Below are positions 1 through 6,940 of a DNA stretch of 11,321 nt, piece by piece; position 1 is the first letter of the stretch; each line of letters opens with the position of its first letter. Below the pieces are notes generated by a model that saw nothing but the letters and a program-made list of their open reading frames with translations, made no database searches and had not been told where the DNA came from. The position numbers and the translations under genes were made by a program. Origin of the DNA: Phycisphaerae bacterium (GTDB lineage: Bacteria > Planctomycetota > Phycisphaerae > Sedimentisphaerales > Anaerohalosphaeraceae); assembly GCA_021736615.1 (NCBI GenBank), contig JAIPFN010000188.1, positions 1-11,321 on the forward strand, read 5' to 3'.

Positions 1-587
1 TCAAAGAGGCCAATGTCGGTTTTATGTTCGCCCCTATGTATCACCCTGCAATGAAGTATGTCCAGCCTGTCCGCAAGGAGCTCGGCTTCCGGACGGCGTT
101 TAATATCCTCGGCCCGCTCGCCAATCCGGCAAGGGCAACCGCACAGGTCATGGGTGTCGCCGATGTTAAGCTAATGGACAAGATCGCCGAAATACTAAAA
201 AGGCTCGGTATAAAACATGCTATGGTCGTTCATAGTGAAGGCCTCGACGAGATAAGTACGATGTCGCCTACGAAGATATTGCAGCTTAAAAACGGCCGGA
301 TTACTTCGATGGAAATTAAGCCGGAAGATTTTTCGATGGCCATTGCAAGTTTTGAAGACCTCAAAGGAGCCGACGCCGAAACAAACGCCAGGATCGTTCG
401 GAATATAATAGAGGGCAAAGAAACAGGCCCGAAAAAAGATATTGTGGTATTAAACGCCGCCGCCGCTATAATAGCAGCCGGGTTAGCAGACAACTTCGAG
501 ACGGCAATAAAAACAGCGGACGAGTCAATAACCACCGGGAAAGCAAAAAATGCCTTGGAAATCTTAATAAAAATAACAAACGAATAA
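1..587 (+). CDS. trpD: Anthranilate phosphoribosyltransferase, C-terminal part (5' end outside window)
   Basis: TrpD transfers the phosphoribosyl group of PRPP to anthranilate, the second step of tryptophan synthesis, in the cytoplasm. The reading frame is open from the first base (first full codon at 3-5), so the ATG at 24 is internal and the gene is cut by the window edge; about 195 residues remain of a family usually 330-350 long. Visible family signatures are FMFAPMYHPAMK, the anthranilate-binding region with conserved His and a nearby Arg in PVRKELGFRT, FNILGPLANPA, and HSEGLDEIS, whose Asp-Glu pair coordinates Mg-PRPP in characterised TrpD enzymes. It is the first visible gene of a run trpD-trpF-trpB-trpA, with a 42-nt gap to trpF that holds a heptamer repeat array. 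No trpC follows it. The assignment is secure. Confidence 0.96.
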   Translation, partial: KEANVGFMFAPMYHPAMKYVQPVRKELGFRTAFNILGPLANPARATAQVMGVADVKLMDKIAEILKRLGIKHAMVVHSEGLDEISTMSPTKILQLKNGRITSMEIKPEDFSMAIASFEDLKGADAETNARIVRNIIEGKETGPKKDIVVLNAAAAIIAAGLADNFETAIKTADESITTGKAKNALEILIKITNE

Positions 588-589
588 TC

Positions 590-620
590 CGACTTACGAC
601 TTACTACTTACGACTTACGA
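590..620 (+). repeat. Heptanucleotide tandem array 1 (trpD-trpF gap)
   Basis: Units of exactly 7 bp: CGACTTA, CGACTTA, CTACTTA, CGACTTA, then a partial CGA. It begins 3 nt after the trpD stop. Its final bases run straight into GAGGTG (619-624), the Shine-Dalgarno of trpF. The CGACTTA unit recurs at 11168-11181, more than 10 kb away. Confidence 0.9.
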
Positions 621-629
621 GGTGAAAAA

Positions 630-1253
630 TTGATTGCAGTAAAAGTAAAAATTTGTGGAATTACAAATGTTGAGGATGCTTTGGCGGCTATCGAGATGGG
701 TGCCGATCTCATAGGGTTTAATTTCTATACTCAGAGCAAGCGGTACGTTACTCCCGAACAGGCTCGTGAGATCATCGATAAGCTGCCGACTTTCATTGAT
801 ACAGTTGGGATATTTGTAAACGCCGCCGGCGAGCATGTCAGGGCAGTCGCTGAAATGTGTTCCTTCAATTGGGTGCAACTCCACGGCGATGAGACCCCGG
901 AGTATTGTGACGCGCTTCGTTGGATAAGTGCCAAGGTCATGAAGGCTATTCGTGTCAAAGACGCCGCCGACATCGAAAGGGCAAATACTTTTTACACAGA
1001 CGCGATACTTCTTGACGCTTTTCACCCCGACGAGTACGGCGGAACGGGAGAAAAATTCGACTGGAATCTGGTCAGAAGGCTTCAGACGCGGGTTTTCCTG
1101 GCAGGGGGTATTACCCCGGAAAACGCCGTCGAAGCTGTCGAAGTAGGTGCTTACGGCATAGACATTTGCAGCGGCATCGAGTCTTCACCCGGCAAGAAGG
1201 ACCACGAAAAAATGCAAAAACTTTTCGATAACATAAAACACGTAAGAATCTAA
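630..1253 (+). CDS. trpF: Phosphoribosylanthranilate isomerase
   Basis: TrpF catalyses the Amadori rearrangement of N-(5'-phosphoribosyl)anthranilate to CdRP, the third step of tryptophan synthesis. The 207 residues fit a monofunctional TIM-barrel TrpF. The KICGIT motif puts the general base at Cys9 and LLDAF puts the general acid at Asp129; QLHGDE (83-88), GGTGEKFDW (137-145) and FLAGGITPEN (156-165) are the family's substrate and phosphate-binding segments. The start is TTG at 630, chosen because GAGGTG lies 5 nt upstream and no in-frame ATG or GTG precedes the conserved KICGIT strand at a sensible distance. The gene stands alone rather than being fused to trpC as in enterobacteria. It is probably cotranscribed with trpD and trpB. 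Confidence 0.97.
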   Translation: MIAVKVKICGITNVEDALAAIEMGADLIGFNFYTQSKRYVTPEQAREIIDKLPTFIDTVGIFVNAAGEHVRAVAEMCSFNWVQLHGDETPEYCDALRWISAKVMKAIRVKDAADIERANTFYTDAILLDAFHPDEYGGTGEKFDWNLVRRLQTRVFLAGGITPENAVEAVEVGAYGIDICSGIESSPGKKDHEKMQKLFDNIKHVRI

Positions 1254-1294
1254 TATTAAACCTGAAAACAGCAGCGTGGAGTGCAAGCGACATG

Positions 1295-1333
1295 CTAGCT
1301 CGTAGGGTGTACTTTAGTACACGCGTTCGCTAG
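1295..1333 (+). promoter_or_regulatory. Hairpin in the trpF-trpB gap, just upstream of the trpB ribosome binding site
   Basis: A perfect core stem GTGTAC / GTACAC (1307-1312 with 1317-1322) closes a TTTA loop. It is extended by CGT/GCG (1301-1303 with 1323-1325, one G-U) and CTAGC/GCTAG (1295-1299 with 1329-1333). A competing outer stem, AGCGA (1286-1290) with TCGCT (1327-1331), would use some of the same bases. There is no U-run after it, so it does not look like a terminator. The trpB Shine-Dalgarno GGAG begins 8 nt after the hairpin. Any regulatory role is inference; a repeat element or an RNA processing signal is equally possible. Confidence 0.5.
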
Positions 1334-1351
1334 AAAAAATGGAGTAAAAAT

Positions 1352-2524
1352 ATGATAGAAAAAGGAAGATTCGGGCAGTTCGGCGGCTTTTATGTGCCGG
1401 AGGTGCTTATACCGGCGTTGGAAGACATCGAAGCGGCGTTTTTGCATTACAAGGACGATCCGAAATTCGTCGCCGAACTCGACAATCTATACAAAAACTA
1501 CGCCGGCCGGCCAACCCCGCTGTACTATGCGTCAAGGTTCAGCGAGTACGTCGGGTTCAGGGTCTTTATCAAACGCGAGGACCTTCTCCATGGTGGGGCG
1601 CACAAAACAAATAACACGCTCGGCCAGGGTCTGCTCGCTAAATACATGGGCAAAAAGAAGATCATCGCAGAGACAGGCGCCGGCCAGCATGGCCTTGCCA
1701 CTGCAATGGTCGGTGCACTCTTCGGACTTGAGACAAAGATATTCATGGGTGCAGTAGACGTCGCAAGACAAAGCGTAAACGTCCACAAGATGAAGCTTTG
1801 CGGCGCAGAAGTCGTACCCATCACAGCCGGAACCGGGACGCTGAAAGATGCCATCAACGATGCCCTGCGGTACTGGACCAGCCACGTTGAAGACACATTC
1901 TACGTATTCGGAACAGTCTGCGGACCTCACCCGTTCCCGTCGATCGTAAGGCACTTCCAGTCGCCGATAGGCACAGAGGCCCACGAGCAGATCATAAAAC
2001 AAACCGGTTCGCTGCCGGATATGGTTGTCGCCTGCGTAGGCGGCGGAAGTAACGCGATGGGGATATTCTCGGGCTTTGTCGACGACAGGGATGTAAAGCT
2101 GATCGGCGTAGAACCGGCAGGCCACGGCCTCGATACTGGCGAACACGCCGCAACTCTGGTCGCGGGCACCATCGGAATTTTCCACGGTTCAAAGAGCTAT
2201 CTCCTGCAGGACAAAGAGGGCCAGGTCCACGAGACAGAGTCGATCTCGGCAGGACTGGACTATCCGGCAGTCGGCCCGGAACATTGCATGTTAAAAGACG
2301 CCGGCCGCGCACAATACGTTTCGGTCGAAGACAAAGACGTGCTAGACACGTTCCACCTGTTTACAAGACTAGAGGGTATAATCCCTGCACTGGAAAGCAG
2401 TCACGCACTGACCTGGCTCGTCCAGCAGAAAGGCAAACTACCAGCCGACACTACCGTAATAGCAAACCTCTCCGGCAGAGGCGACAAAGACGTAGGAATA
2501 GTAGAAGAGCATACAACCAAATAA
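1352..2524 (+). CDS. trpB: Tryptophan synthase beta subunit
   Basis: TrpB condenses indole with L-serine to give tryptophan, using PLP, as half of the alpha2beta2 tryptophan synthase. At 390 residues it has normal length for TrpB1. The PLP lysine is Lys85 in HKTNN, the catalytic Glu is Glu107 in AETGAGQHG, the phosphate-binding loop is GGGSN (230-234), and Ser374 in LSGRGDKD corresponds to the residue contacting the pyridine nitrogen. The N-terminal GRFGQFGGFYVPE and GPHPFP segments are typical of the form that pairs with TrpA, not of TrpB2. ATG at 1352 has GGAG at 1341-1344 with 7-nt spacing. The next gene, trpA, lies 115 nt downstream, so the two subunits are not translationally coupled by overlap as in enterobacteria. 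Confidence 0.98.
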   Translation: MIEKGRFGQFGGFYVPEVLIPALEDIEAAFLHYKDDPKFVAELDNLYKNYAGRPTPLYYASRFSEYVGFRVFIKREDLLHGGAHKTNNTLGQGLLAKYMGKKKIIAETGAGQHGLATAMVGALFGLETKIFMGAVDVARQSVNVHKMKLCGAEVVPITAGTGTLKDAINDALRYWTSHVEDTFYVFGTVCGPHPFPSIVRHFQSPIGTEAHEQIIKQTGSLPDMVVACVGGGSNAMGIFSGFVDDRDVKLIGVEPAGHGLDTGEHAATLVAGTIGIFHGSKSYLLQDKEGQVHETESISAGLDYPAVGPEHCMLKDAGRAQYVSVEDKDVLDTFHLFTRLEGIIPALESSHALTWLVQQKGKLPADTTVIANLSGRGDKDVGIVEEHTTK

Positions 2525-2535
2525 AACGTAAATAA

Positions 2536-2560
2536 AAGCGAGGGAGCGCAAGCTCCCCGA
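2536..2560 (+). repeat. 25-nt GCAA-loop hairpin element, copy 1
   Basis: A perfect 6-bp stem GGGAGC / GCTCCC (2542-2547 with 2552-2557) closes a GCAA tetraloop, preceded by AAGCG and followed by CGA. A second copy with 20 of 25 identical positions lies at 11085-11109. It is located 12 nt after the trpB stop. No U-run follows, so it is not an ordinary terminator. Confidence 0.6.
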
Positions 2561-2589
2561 TCAGACAAAATATTTTAGTCAGGTATACA

Positions 2590-2626
2590 AAAACAGAAAA
2601 ACTTTCCATTTCGAAAGTTCTGTTTT
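2590..2626 (+). promoter_or_regulatory. Bulged hairpin abutting the trpA Shine-Dalgarno
   Basis: AACTTTC / GAAAGTT (2600-2606 with 2613-2619) is stacked on AAAACAG / CTGTTTT (2590-2596 with 2620-2626), with a 3-nt AAA bulge and a CATTTC loop: 14 pairs in all. The stem ends directly at AAAAGGA (2627-2633), the trpA ribosome binding site. This placement could influence trpA translation or mark an RNA processing site. It is a weak terminator candidate because only four U residues end the stem and trpA follows at once. Confidence 0.5.
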
Positions 2627-2639
2627 AAAAGGAATAAAA

Positions 2640-3428
2640 ATGGCAACATACAAAGAAACATTCGCAAAGCTGGACAGGGCGGCACTGATACCTTTTTTCG
2701 TGATCGGCGACCCCGATTTCGACACGAGCCTTGACATTGTAAAATCAGCTCTGGACGCGGGCGCAGATGTCCTGGAACTGGGCATAGCATTTTCCGACCC
2801 TATCGCAGACGGTCCAACCATACAGGCCGCCGACATCCGAGCGTTAAAATCCGGTATGACGGTCGACCGAGCCTTGGAGTTTATTAAGCTCGCAACAGAC
2901 TACAAACCGGTCCCGGTCGGACTGCTCATCTATTACAACCTCGTATTCCAGTACGGCATTGAAAAATTCTTCGCAGACTTCAAAGCCGCCGGCGGATCGA
3001 GCATCCTGATTGCCGACCTCAGCATAGACGATGCCGACGAAGTAATCCCCGCCGCCGAAAAAGCAGACCTCGAAACAGTATTCATGGTAACCCCCAACAC
3101 CACAGACGACCGTGCAAAAATAATCGCTGAAAAATCCACCGGTTTCATCTATACAGTCTCAACGCTCGGCGTTACCGGTGCAAGAAGCGCATTGTCGGAT
3201 ATGGTAAAACCGCTGATCGCAAAGCTAAAGGCAATGACAGACACACCGGTATGCGTAGGTTTCGGGATTTCATCAGCGGACCACGCCAAACAAGTCGCCG
3301 ACGCCGGTGCAGACGGAGTGATAATAGGAAGCAAAATAGTAAAGATGATAGAAAACAACCTCGGCGACAAACCGGCAATGATCAAAGAAATCTCAGATTT
3401 CATCAAAGAAGTGAAAGCAGCCCTGTAG
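2640..3428 (+). CDS. trpA: Tryptophan synthase alpha subunit
   Basis: TrpA cleaves indole-3-glycerol phosphate to indole and glyceraldehyde 3-phosphate and channels indole to TrpB. The protein has 262 residues, the usual size for this TIM barrel. The catalytic pair is Glu46 (VLELGIAFSDP) and Asp57 (ADGPTIQ), matching Glu49 and Asp60 of the enteric enzyme. The mobile loop 6 is TLGVTGARS (175-183), and the phosphate site is formed by GFGIS (207-211) and IIGS (228-231). Two residues differ from the usual family pattern: Ala50 where loop 2 normally has Pro (GIPFSDP), and Ser128 in ADLS where Pro is usual. The ATG is preceded by AGGA at 2630-2633 with 6-nt spacing. It is the last gene of the trp run and converges with the debranching-enzyme gene. 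Confidence 0.97.
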   Translation: MATYKETFAKLDRAALIPFFVIGDPDFDTSLDIVKSALDAGADVLELGIAFSDPIADGPTIQAADIRALKSGMTVDRALEFIKLATDYKPVPVGLLIYYNLVFQYGIEKFFADFKAAGGSSILIADLSIDDADEVIPAAEKADLETVFMVTPNTTDDRAKIIAEKSTGFIYTVSTLGVTGARSALSDMVKPLIAKLKAMTDTPVCVGFGISSADHAKQVADAGADGVIIGSKIVKMIENNLGDKPAMIKEISDFIKEVKAAL

Positions 3429-3431
3429 AAA

Positions 3432-3473
3432 ACCGCTGCCCGTTGCCCGTTGTCCACTGTACGCTGTACGTCT
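3432..3473 (+). repeat. Heptanucleotide tandem array 2 (convergent trpA/GH133 gap)
   Basis: Six 7-bp units: ACCGCTG, CCCGTTG, CCCGTTG, TCCACTG, TACGCTG, TACGTCT. It fills nearly the whole 45-nt gap between the trpA stop (3426-3428) and the stop of the convergent gene (3474-3476). No clear hairpin terminator for either gene is visible here. The TACGTCT unit also occurs in the array at 5567-5594. Confidence 0.8.
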
Positions 3474-5510
3474 CTACAACTTAGAGTTGATCATCTTATA
3501 GCTTCGAAGCACTTCTGCGACTGCCCACGCCTGTGCGAAACATCCTTTCGGCTGCTGCGGGGCGTCACCGTCAAAAATTTCGGCGATACTGCCAAGGCAT
3601 CCGTCTTCGTTGATATGTTTAATAAGCGGTTCGAGAAACTTGCCGGCTTGCTGTAGTGTCTTTTTATCCAGCCCATTAACCCACAAGTAAGCCTCGATAA
3701 AAGGCCCGATCAGATGAGGCCATACGGTTCCCTGGTGATACGCACTGTCACGACTACCCTGGTCTCCTTCATACCTGCCGCGATAACGCTTGTCCGTCGG
3801 GCTAAGCGTCCGCAGTCCGTAGTCAGTCAGCAGGTGCTCTTGAACAGTCTTGACAACCATCTTCTGTTGGCTCTTGGACAATGGCGAAAACGGCAGGGCG
3901 ACTGCGTAAATCTGGTTCGGCCGCAAGCTGCAATCGATAGTTCCATCCGGCAAAACACAATCGTTTAGATAACCCTTTTCCTCGTTCCAGAACACCTTGC
4001 AAAAAGACTCCGCCACGACCTGTGCCCGGCTGCCGTAATATTCCGCATCCATCCACGTGTCGGCGGCCTTATCGTCATTATCCCGGTAATACTCGGCCAG
4101 GCTGCAAAGCCCGCTATACCAAAGAGCGTTGATCTCAACGGCTTTACCGTATCTTGGAGTAAATGATACACCGTCAAATTTAGCGTCCATCCACGTAAGC
4201 TGTGTATCTTCGTCACCGCCGGAAATAAGTCCGTCCTCGTCGGCATGAATACCGAAACGAGTCGACTTCTGATAGCTGTCGACGATGTATCGAATCGCCG
4301 GTATCAGTTTTTTGTCAAAAAATTCTTTGTCCCCGGTTTCCTCTAAATATTCGAACGCTGCGTTAATAAACCACAAAGAAGCGTCAATGCTGTTGTAATG
4401 GGCACTTCCGTTATAATCGTCGAAGCGGTTAGGGATCATTCCTTCGCTGATCGCGCCTGCAAAAGCCGCCAGTACACTTGCAGCCTGTTGATGATTTCCC
4501 GTACACAGCAACAAACCCGGAAGGGCGATAAAGGCGTCGCGTCCCCAGTCCATAAACCACGGGTAACCGGCAAGGATCGTAGAAAAAGTCTTACCGTCTA
4601 CATCTCTTTGCACAACGAATTGCGATGCCGCCTCGCAAAGGGATTTCATGATCTCATCGTTTTTATATTTTGCGTCAATGATCTTTTTGTTCTGTTGAAT
4701 TCTATGTACCGCGACATGAGGATTGAACTCGAGGATTTCATGAGACTTTTCGTATTCGCCAAGGCTTGCGCTAAGAAAAATGCTGCAATCGTTAGTAATG
4801 TGGGTATTAAAAATGCCCGGCGACCACAAGTCTTCTACAAAATCCTGACCGCGGCGTTTATCAATGCGATAGGCAAAATTGTACCACCATTGAGGGTCTT
4901 TCTCAAACCACATCTGAGAGGTTCGCAGGAAAAGTTCGCCAAGCCGAAGGTCTTCTGGGATAACGGCAAGACCGTCGGTTCTCCACTCTGTTGAAAGAAG
5001 GGTGTTTGATTTTTGCAAACCGTGAAAGCTTCTCATTGCTGCCAATGGGCGGATTGTAAAATCGAATTCGTCGTAAACATTCGAAAATTTATACTCAAGT
5101 ATTATCGCATCGCGGTTCGGCAGGATATAAATGGATTTTGTAACATCGACCCAGTTCAGATAGTAAGTATAATGAACTCCGCTGTCTCTTGAAAAACCTG
5201 TAAGGTGCTCGTGACCCCGGCCGCCAAAGCCGCCCTCAAATTCAAAGCTCGAAAGCTCAAAGTCACCGTTTTTGCCGCTGATCGTCTCCAGGCAGCAAGA
5301 AAGAGACATGACACGGTTTTCCGGGGGATTCAATGAACCGGTCAAAAGACCGTGATACCTGCGAGTATTGACGCCCGCTGCCGTGCAACTGGAGAAACTG
5401 CCCCTGTTGTTGCTAAGCAGCCATTCTTTAGTGAGTAAATTTTCTACTTCGACTCCCGTAAGGGAGACCGCATTTTTATTTTTTTTTGCTTTAGGTCCCG
5501 ATTTAAGCAC
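3474..5510 (-). CDS. Glycogen debranching enzyme (amylo-alpha-1,6-glucosidase, GH133 family)
   Basis: The product is predicted to hydrolyse alpha-1,6 branch points of glycogen-like polymers. At 678 residues it has the bacterial and archaeal two-domain layout: a GDE N-terminal domain at about 20-235, recognised by NNRGSFSSCTAAGVNTRRYHG (about 34-54), and a C-terminal (alpha/alpha)6 catalytic domain at about 290-672. The latter carries PWFMDWGRDAFIALPG (317-332), TWMDAKFDG (439-447), RPNQIYAVALP (530-540), GRYEGDQ (578-584) and YHQGTVWPHLIGPF (591-604), all strong family blocks. The start is GTG at 5510, with AAGGTG at 5521-5516 and 5-nt spacing. There is no signal peptide, so it is cytoplasmic. 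A run of nine A residues lies near the start (5487-5479). It is the last gene of a minus-strand cluster, 85 nt after the GH57 gene. Confidence 0.94.
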   Translation of the reverse strand: MLKSGPKAKKNKNAVSLTGVEVENLLTKEWLLSNNRGSFSSCTAAGVNTRRYHGLLTGSLNPPENRVMSLSCCLETISGKNGDFELSSFEFEGGFGGRGHEHLTGFSRDSGVHYTYYLNWVDVTKSIYILPNRDAIILEYKFSNVYDEFDFTIRPLAAMRSFHGLQKSNTLLSTEWRTDGLAVIPEDLRLGELFLRTSQMWFEKDPQWWYNFAYRIDKRRGQDFVEDLWSPGIFNTHITNDCSIFLSASLGEYEKSHEILEFNPHVAVHRIQQNKKIIDAKYKNDEIMKSLCEAASQFVVQRDVDGKTFSTILAGYPWFMDWGRDAFIALPGLLLCTGNHQQAASVLAAFAGAISEGMIPNRFDDYNGSAHYNSIDASLWFINAAFEYLEETGDKEFFDKKLIPAIRYIVDSYQKSTRFGIHADEDGLISGGDEDTQLTWMDAKFDGVSFTPRYGKAVEINALWYSGLCSLAEYYRDNDDKAADTWMDAEYYGSRAQVVAESFCKVFWNEEKGYLNDCVLPDGTIDCSLRPNQIYAVALPFSPLSKSQQKMVVKTVQEHLLTDYGLRTLSPTDKRYRGRYEGDQGSRDSAYHQGTVWPHLIGPFIEAYLWVNGLDKKTLQQAGKFLEPLIKHINEDGCLGSIAEIFDGDAPQQPKGCFAQAWAVAEVLRSYKMINSKL

Positions 5511-5547
5511 AGTAACACCTTAGATTGAAATTCCTTTTTCGCATACC

Positions 5548-5564
5548 ACCGGCATCCTGCCGGT
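5548..5564 (-). other. Short hairpin between the GH57 and GH133 genes
   Basis: A 7-bp perfect stem ACCGGCA / TGCCGGT with a 3-nt loop, lying 31 nt after the GH57 stop and 37 nt before the debranching-enzyme start. It has no following U-run, although AAAAAGG comes soon after on the minus strand. It could stabilise or process the polycistronic mRNA, or may simply be part of the repeat-rich gap. Confidence 0.4.
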
Positions 5565-5566
5565 AT

Positions 5567-5594
5567 TAATTCGCAATACGTCTTACGCCCCGCG
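5567..5594 (+). repeat. Heptanucleotide tandem array 3, degenerate (GH57/GH133 gap)
   Basis: Four 7-bp units, each ending in CG: TAATTCG, CAATACG, TCTTACG, CCCCGCG. Read in another register it contains TACGTCT and TACGCCC, matching the TACG core of the other arrays. It ends one base before the GH57 stop codon (5596-5598). This is the most degenerate of the five arrays and would not be called on its own. Confidence 0.5.
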
Positions 5595-5595
5595 C

Positions 5596-6822
5596 CTAAA
5601 CGGCAATAGCAGTATCGGCAGATTCCAGTTCTTCGCCGGAATTCAAATCTTTGACACGCTTAACGAGGTTGTTAAGAACGTTCATGTAATTGATGTATGA
5701 ATCATACGGCGAGTCATAGGGACTAAAATACTTATGCACGTCACCGTCGGTAAAGAACTTGGTGCACATGTAGTAGAAGTGGTCCGACGTCTGCAACTTA
5801 CGCCAGTCGTTCATCAGACGTTCGTTGCGAGCTTCCTTGATCATTCCTTCGATCCTGTACACAGAGTGCAGTGCGTTAGACTGCATCGCGTTTCCAAGCC
5901 ATGCCGTAAGGTCTCTTTCCGCGTCTGCCCAGCTGATCATATGCGGTACGTCAACGACATCTACCGCGTCATACCTGTCGATAACCTCGCTCGGTGTCAG
6001 GAAGTTGTTGTCCGGGTTTTGCAGCACCTGGGCGGGCAGTTCTCTTACAAAATCAAAGATACCCGTATCTTCCCACTGGTGCTCGCCGAATGTCTCGTAG
6101 TCCATAAAAAGGTTGACAACATTTCCGTTGCCGTTGATCCGATTGACCCAACTGGCAAACTTGTCGGCAAAGAGGGGGTATTCCTTCCAGCCCTTGTTTG
6201 AAAACCGGAACGCTATGTCGTCGCTGAGCAGATAGTTCTTAAGCAGCAGCTTTATGCGTTTCGTTTTTGGAGGCTGATAAACGAAGTTCGGACTGCGTCC
6301 CCACAGGATCCTGTCTGCCCCTTCGGTAATTATCGCGTCAAAATGCCCCATCGCTTCGATGGTATTGGCAAGGTCGTTATTATAGATAAGCTCGGTATTG
6401 CGGAAAACCCTCGGTGTTTGACCGAAAAGTTTTTGTGTCATATCGACATGCTTAAACACCTGGTCGACAAACTCGCTGCGCGAATACAAAAAGCTCAAAC
6501 TATGATAATAAGTCTCGGCAAGGAACTCCACGCATCCTGTTTCGGCGAGGGCGTCGAACGTACTCATAACCTCGGGGCAGTATTTATGGAACTGCTCCAT
6601 CAGGGTTCCCGTTATGCTGTAAGATATCTTAAACTCGCCGCCAAACCGCTTAATTGTATCAAGCAGCAGACGATTGGCAGGGAGATAGCACTTGTCGGCT
6701 ACTTTTCTGCAAATCGCATGGTTCTTGATCTTGTCAAAGTAAGAGTCAGACTTATCGAATACGGTATAATGCCTAAGACGGAAGGGCTGATGAACCTGAA
6801 AATAAAAACAAACTGAAGGCAT
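5596..6822 (-). CDS. GH57 family alpha-amylase or 4-alpha-glucanotransferase-like enzyme
   Basis: A retaining alpha-glucan-active enzyme of 408 residues, short for GH57 and consistent with a bare catalytic barrel plus a small helical tail. The five GH57 signature regions are visible: HQP at 11-13; an EFLAETYYHSL segment at 99-109; FRNTELIYNND at 140-150 with the likely nucleophile Glu144; MDYETFGEHQW at 240-250 with the likely acid/base Asp241; and SWADAERDLTAWLGNAMQ at 297-314. Whether it acts as an amylase, a glucanotransferase or an amylopullulanase-type enzyme cannot be decided from motifs. The ATG at 6822 has GAGGA at 6834-6830 and 7-nt spacing. There is no signal peptide, so it should act on intracellular polymer. 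It lies between GT4 and GH133 genes in one transcription direction, the arrangement of a storage-polysaccharide operon. Confidence 0.93.
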   Translation of the reverse strand: MPSVCFYFQVHQPFRLRHYTVFDKSDSYFDKIKNHAICRKVADKCYLPANRLLLDTIKRFGGEFKISYSITGTLMEQFHKYCPEVMSTFDALAETGCVEFLAETYYHSLSFLYSRSEFVDQVFKHVDMTQKLFGQTPRVFRNTELIYNNDLANTIEAMGHFDAIITEGADRILWGRSPNFVYQPPKTKRIKLLLKNYLLSDDIAFRFSNKGWKEYPLFADKFASWVNRINGNGNVVNLFMDYETFGEHQWEDTGIFDFVRELPAQVLQNPDNNFLTPSEVIDRYDAVDVVDVPHMISWADAERDLTAWLGNAMQSNALHSVYRIEGMIKEARNERLMNDWRKLQTSDHFYYMCTKFFTDGDVHKYFSPYDSPYDSYINYMNVLNNLVKRVKDLNSGEELESADTAIAV

Positions 6823-6882
6823 TCTAAAATCCTCGCAAACTACAATAAAATAAATAACCTCGACCGCAACGCCGAATCCTTA

Positions 6883-6917
6883 ATTTGTCATTTGTCATTA
6901 GTAATTCGTAATTATCA
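6883..6917 (-). repeat. Heptanucleotide tandem array 4 (GT4/GH57 gap)
   Basis: Plus-strand units of 7 bp: ATTTGTC, ATTTGTC, ATTAGTA, ATTCGTA, ATTATCA. On the minus strand they read as TACGAAT, TACTAAT and two GACAAAT units, so the TACG core is again present. It lies in the 118-nt gap, just after the hairpin that follows the glycosyltransferase stop. Confidence 0.8.
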
Positions 6918-6940
6918 AACTGGCCGATAGGTCAGTTTGA
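6915..6940 (-). terminator. Stem-loop abutting the GT4 stop codon (weak or partial terminator)
   Basis: A 10-bp stem, TCAAACTGGC (6915-6924) with GTCAGTTTGA (6931-6940), including one wobble or mismatched position, with a 6-nt loop. It touches the stop codon at 6943-6941. No U-tract follows on the minus strand, so it may act as a 3' stabiliser that sets different expression for GT4 and the downstream hydrolases rather than as a full terminator. Confidence 0.4.

Noticed and set aside
590..620. CRISPR-like array
   Set aside because: Units are 7 bp tandem repeats without spacers; no cas genes are nearby.
1532..2185. Minus-strand ORF of 217 codons opposite trpB
   Set aside because: Antisense shadow of a fully conserved TrpB; no domain pattern in its translation.
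3429..3473. Bidirectional terminator between trpA and the debranching-enzyme gene
   Set aside because: Only a 4-bp GTAC/GTAC stem is possible and there is no T-run; the gap is a repeat array instead.
4398..4994. Long plus-strand ORF (198 codons) inside the debranching-enzyme gene
   Set aside because: It lies wholly antisense to a gene with strong GH133 motifs, and its translation has no recognisable domain.
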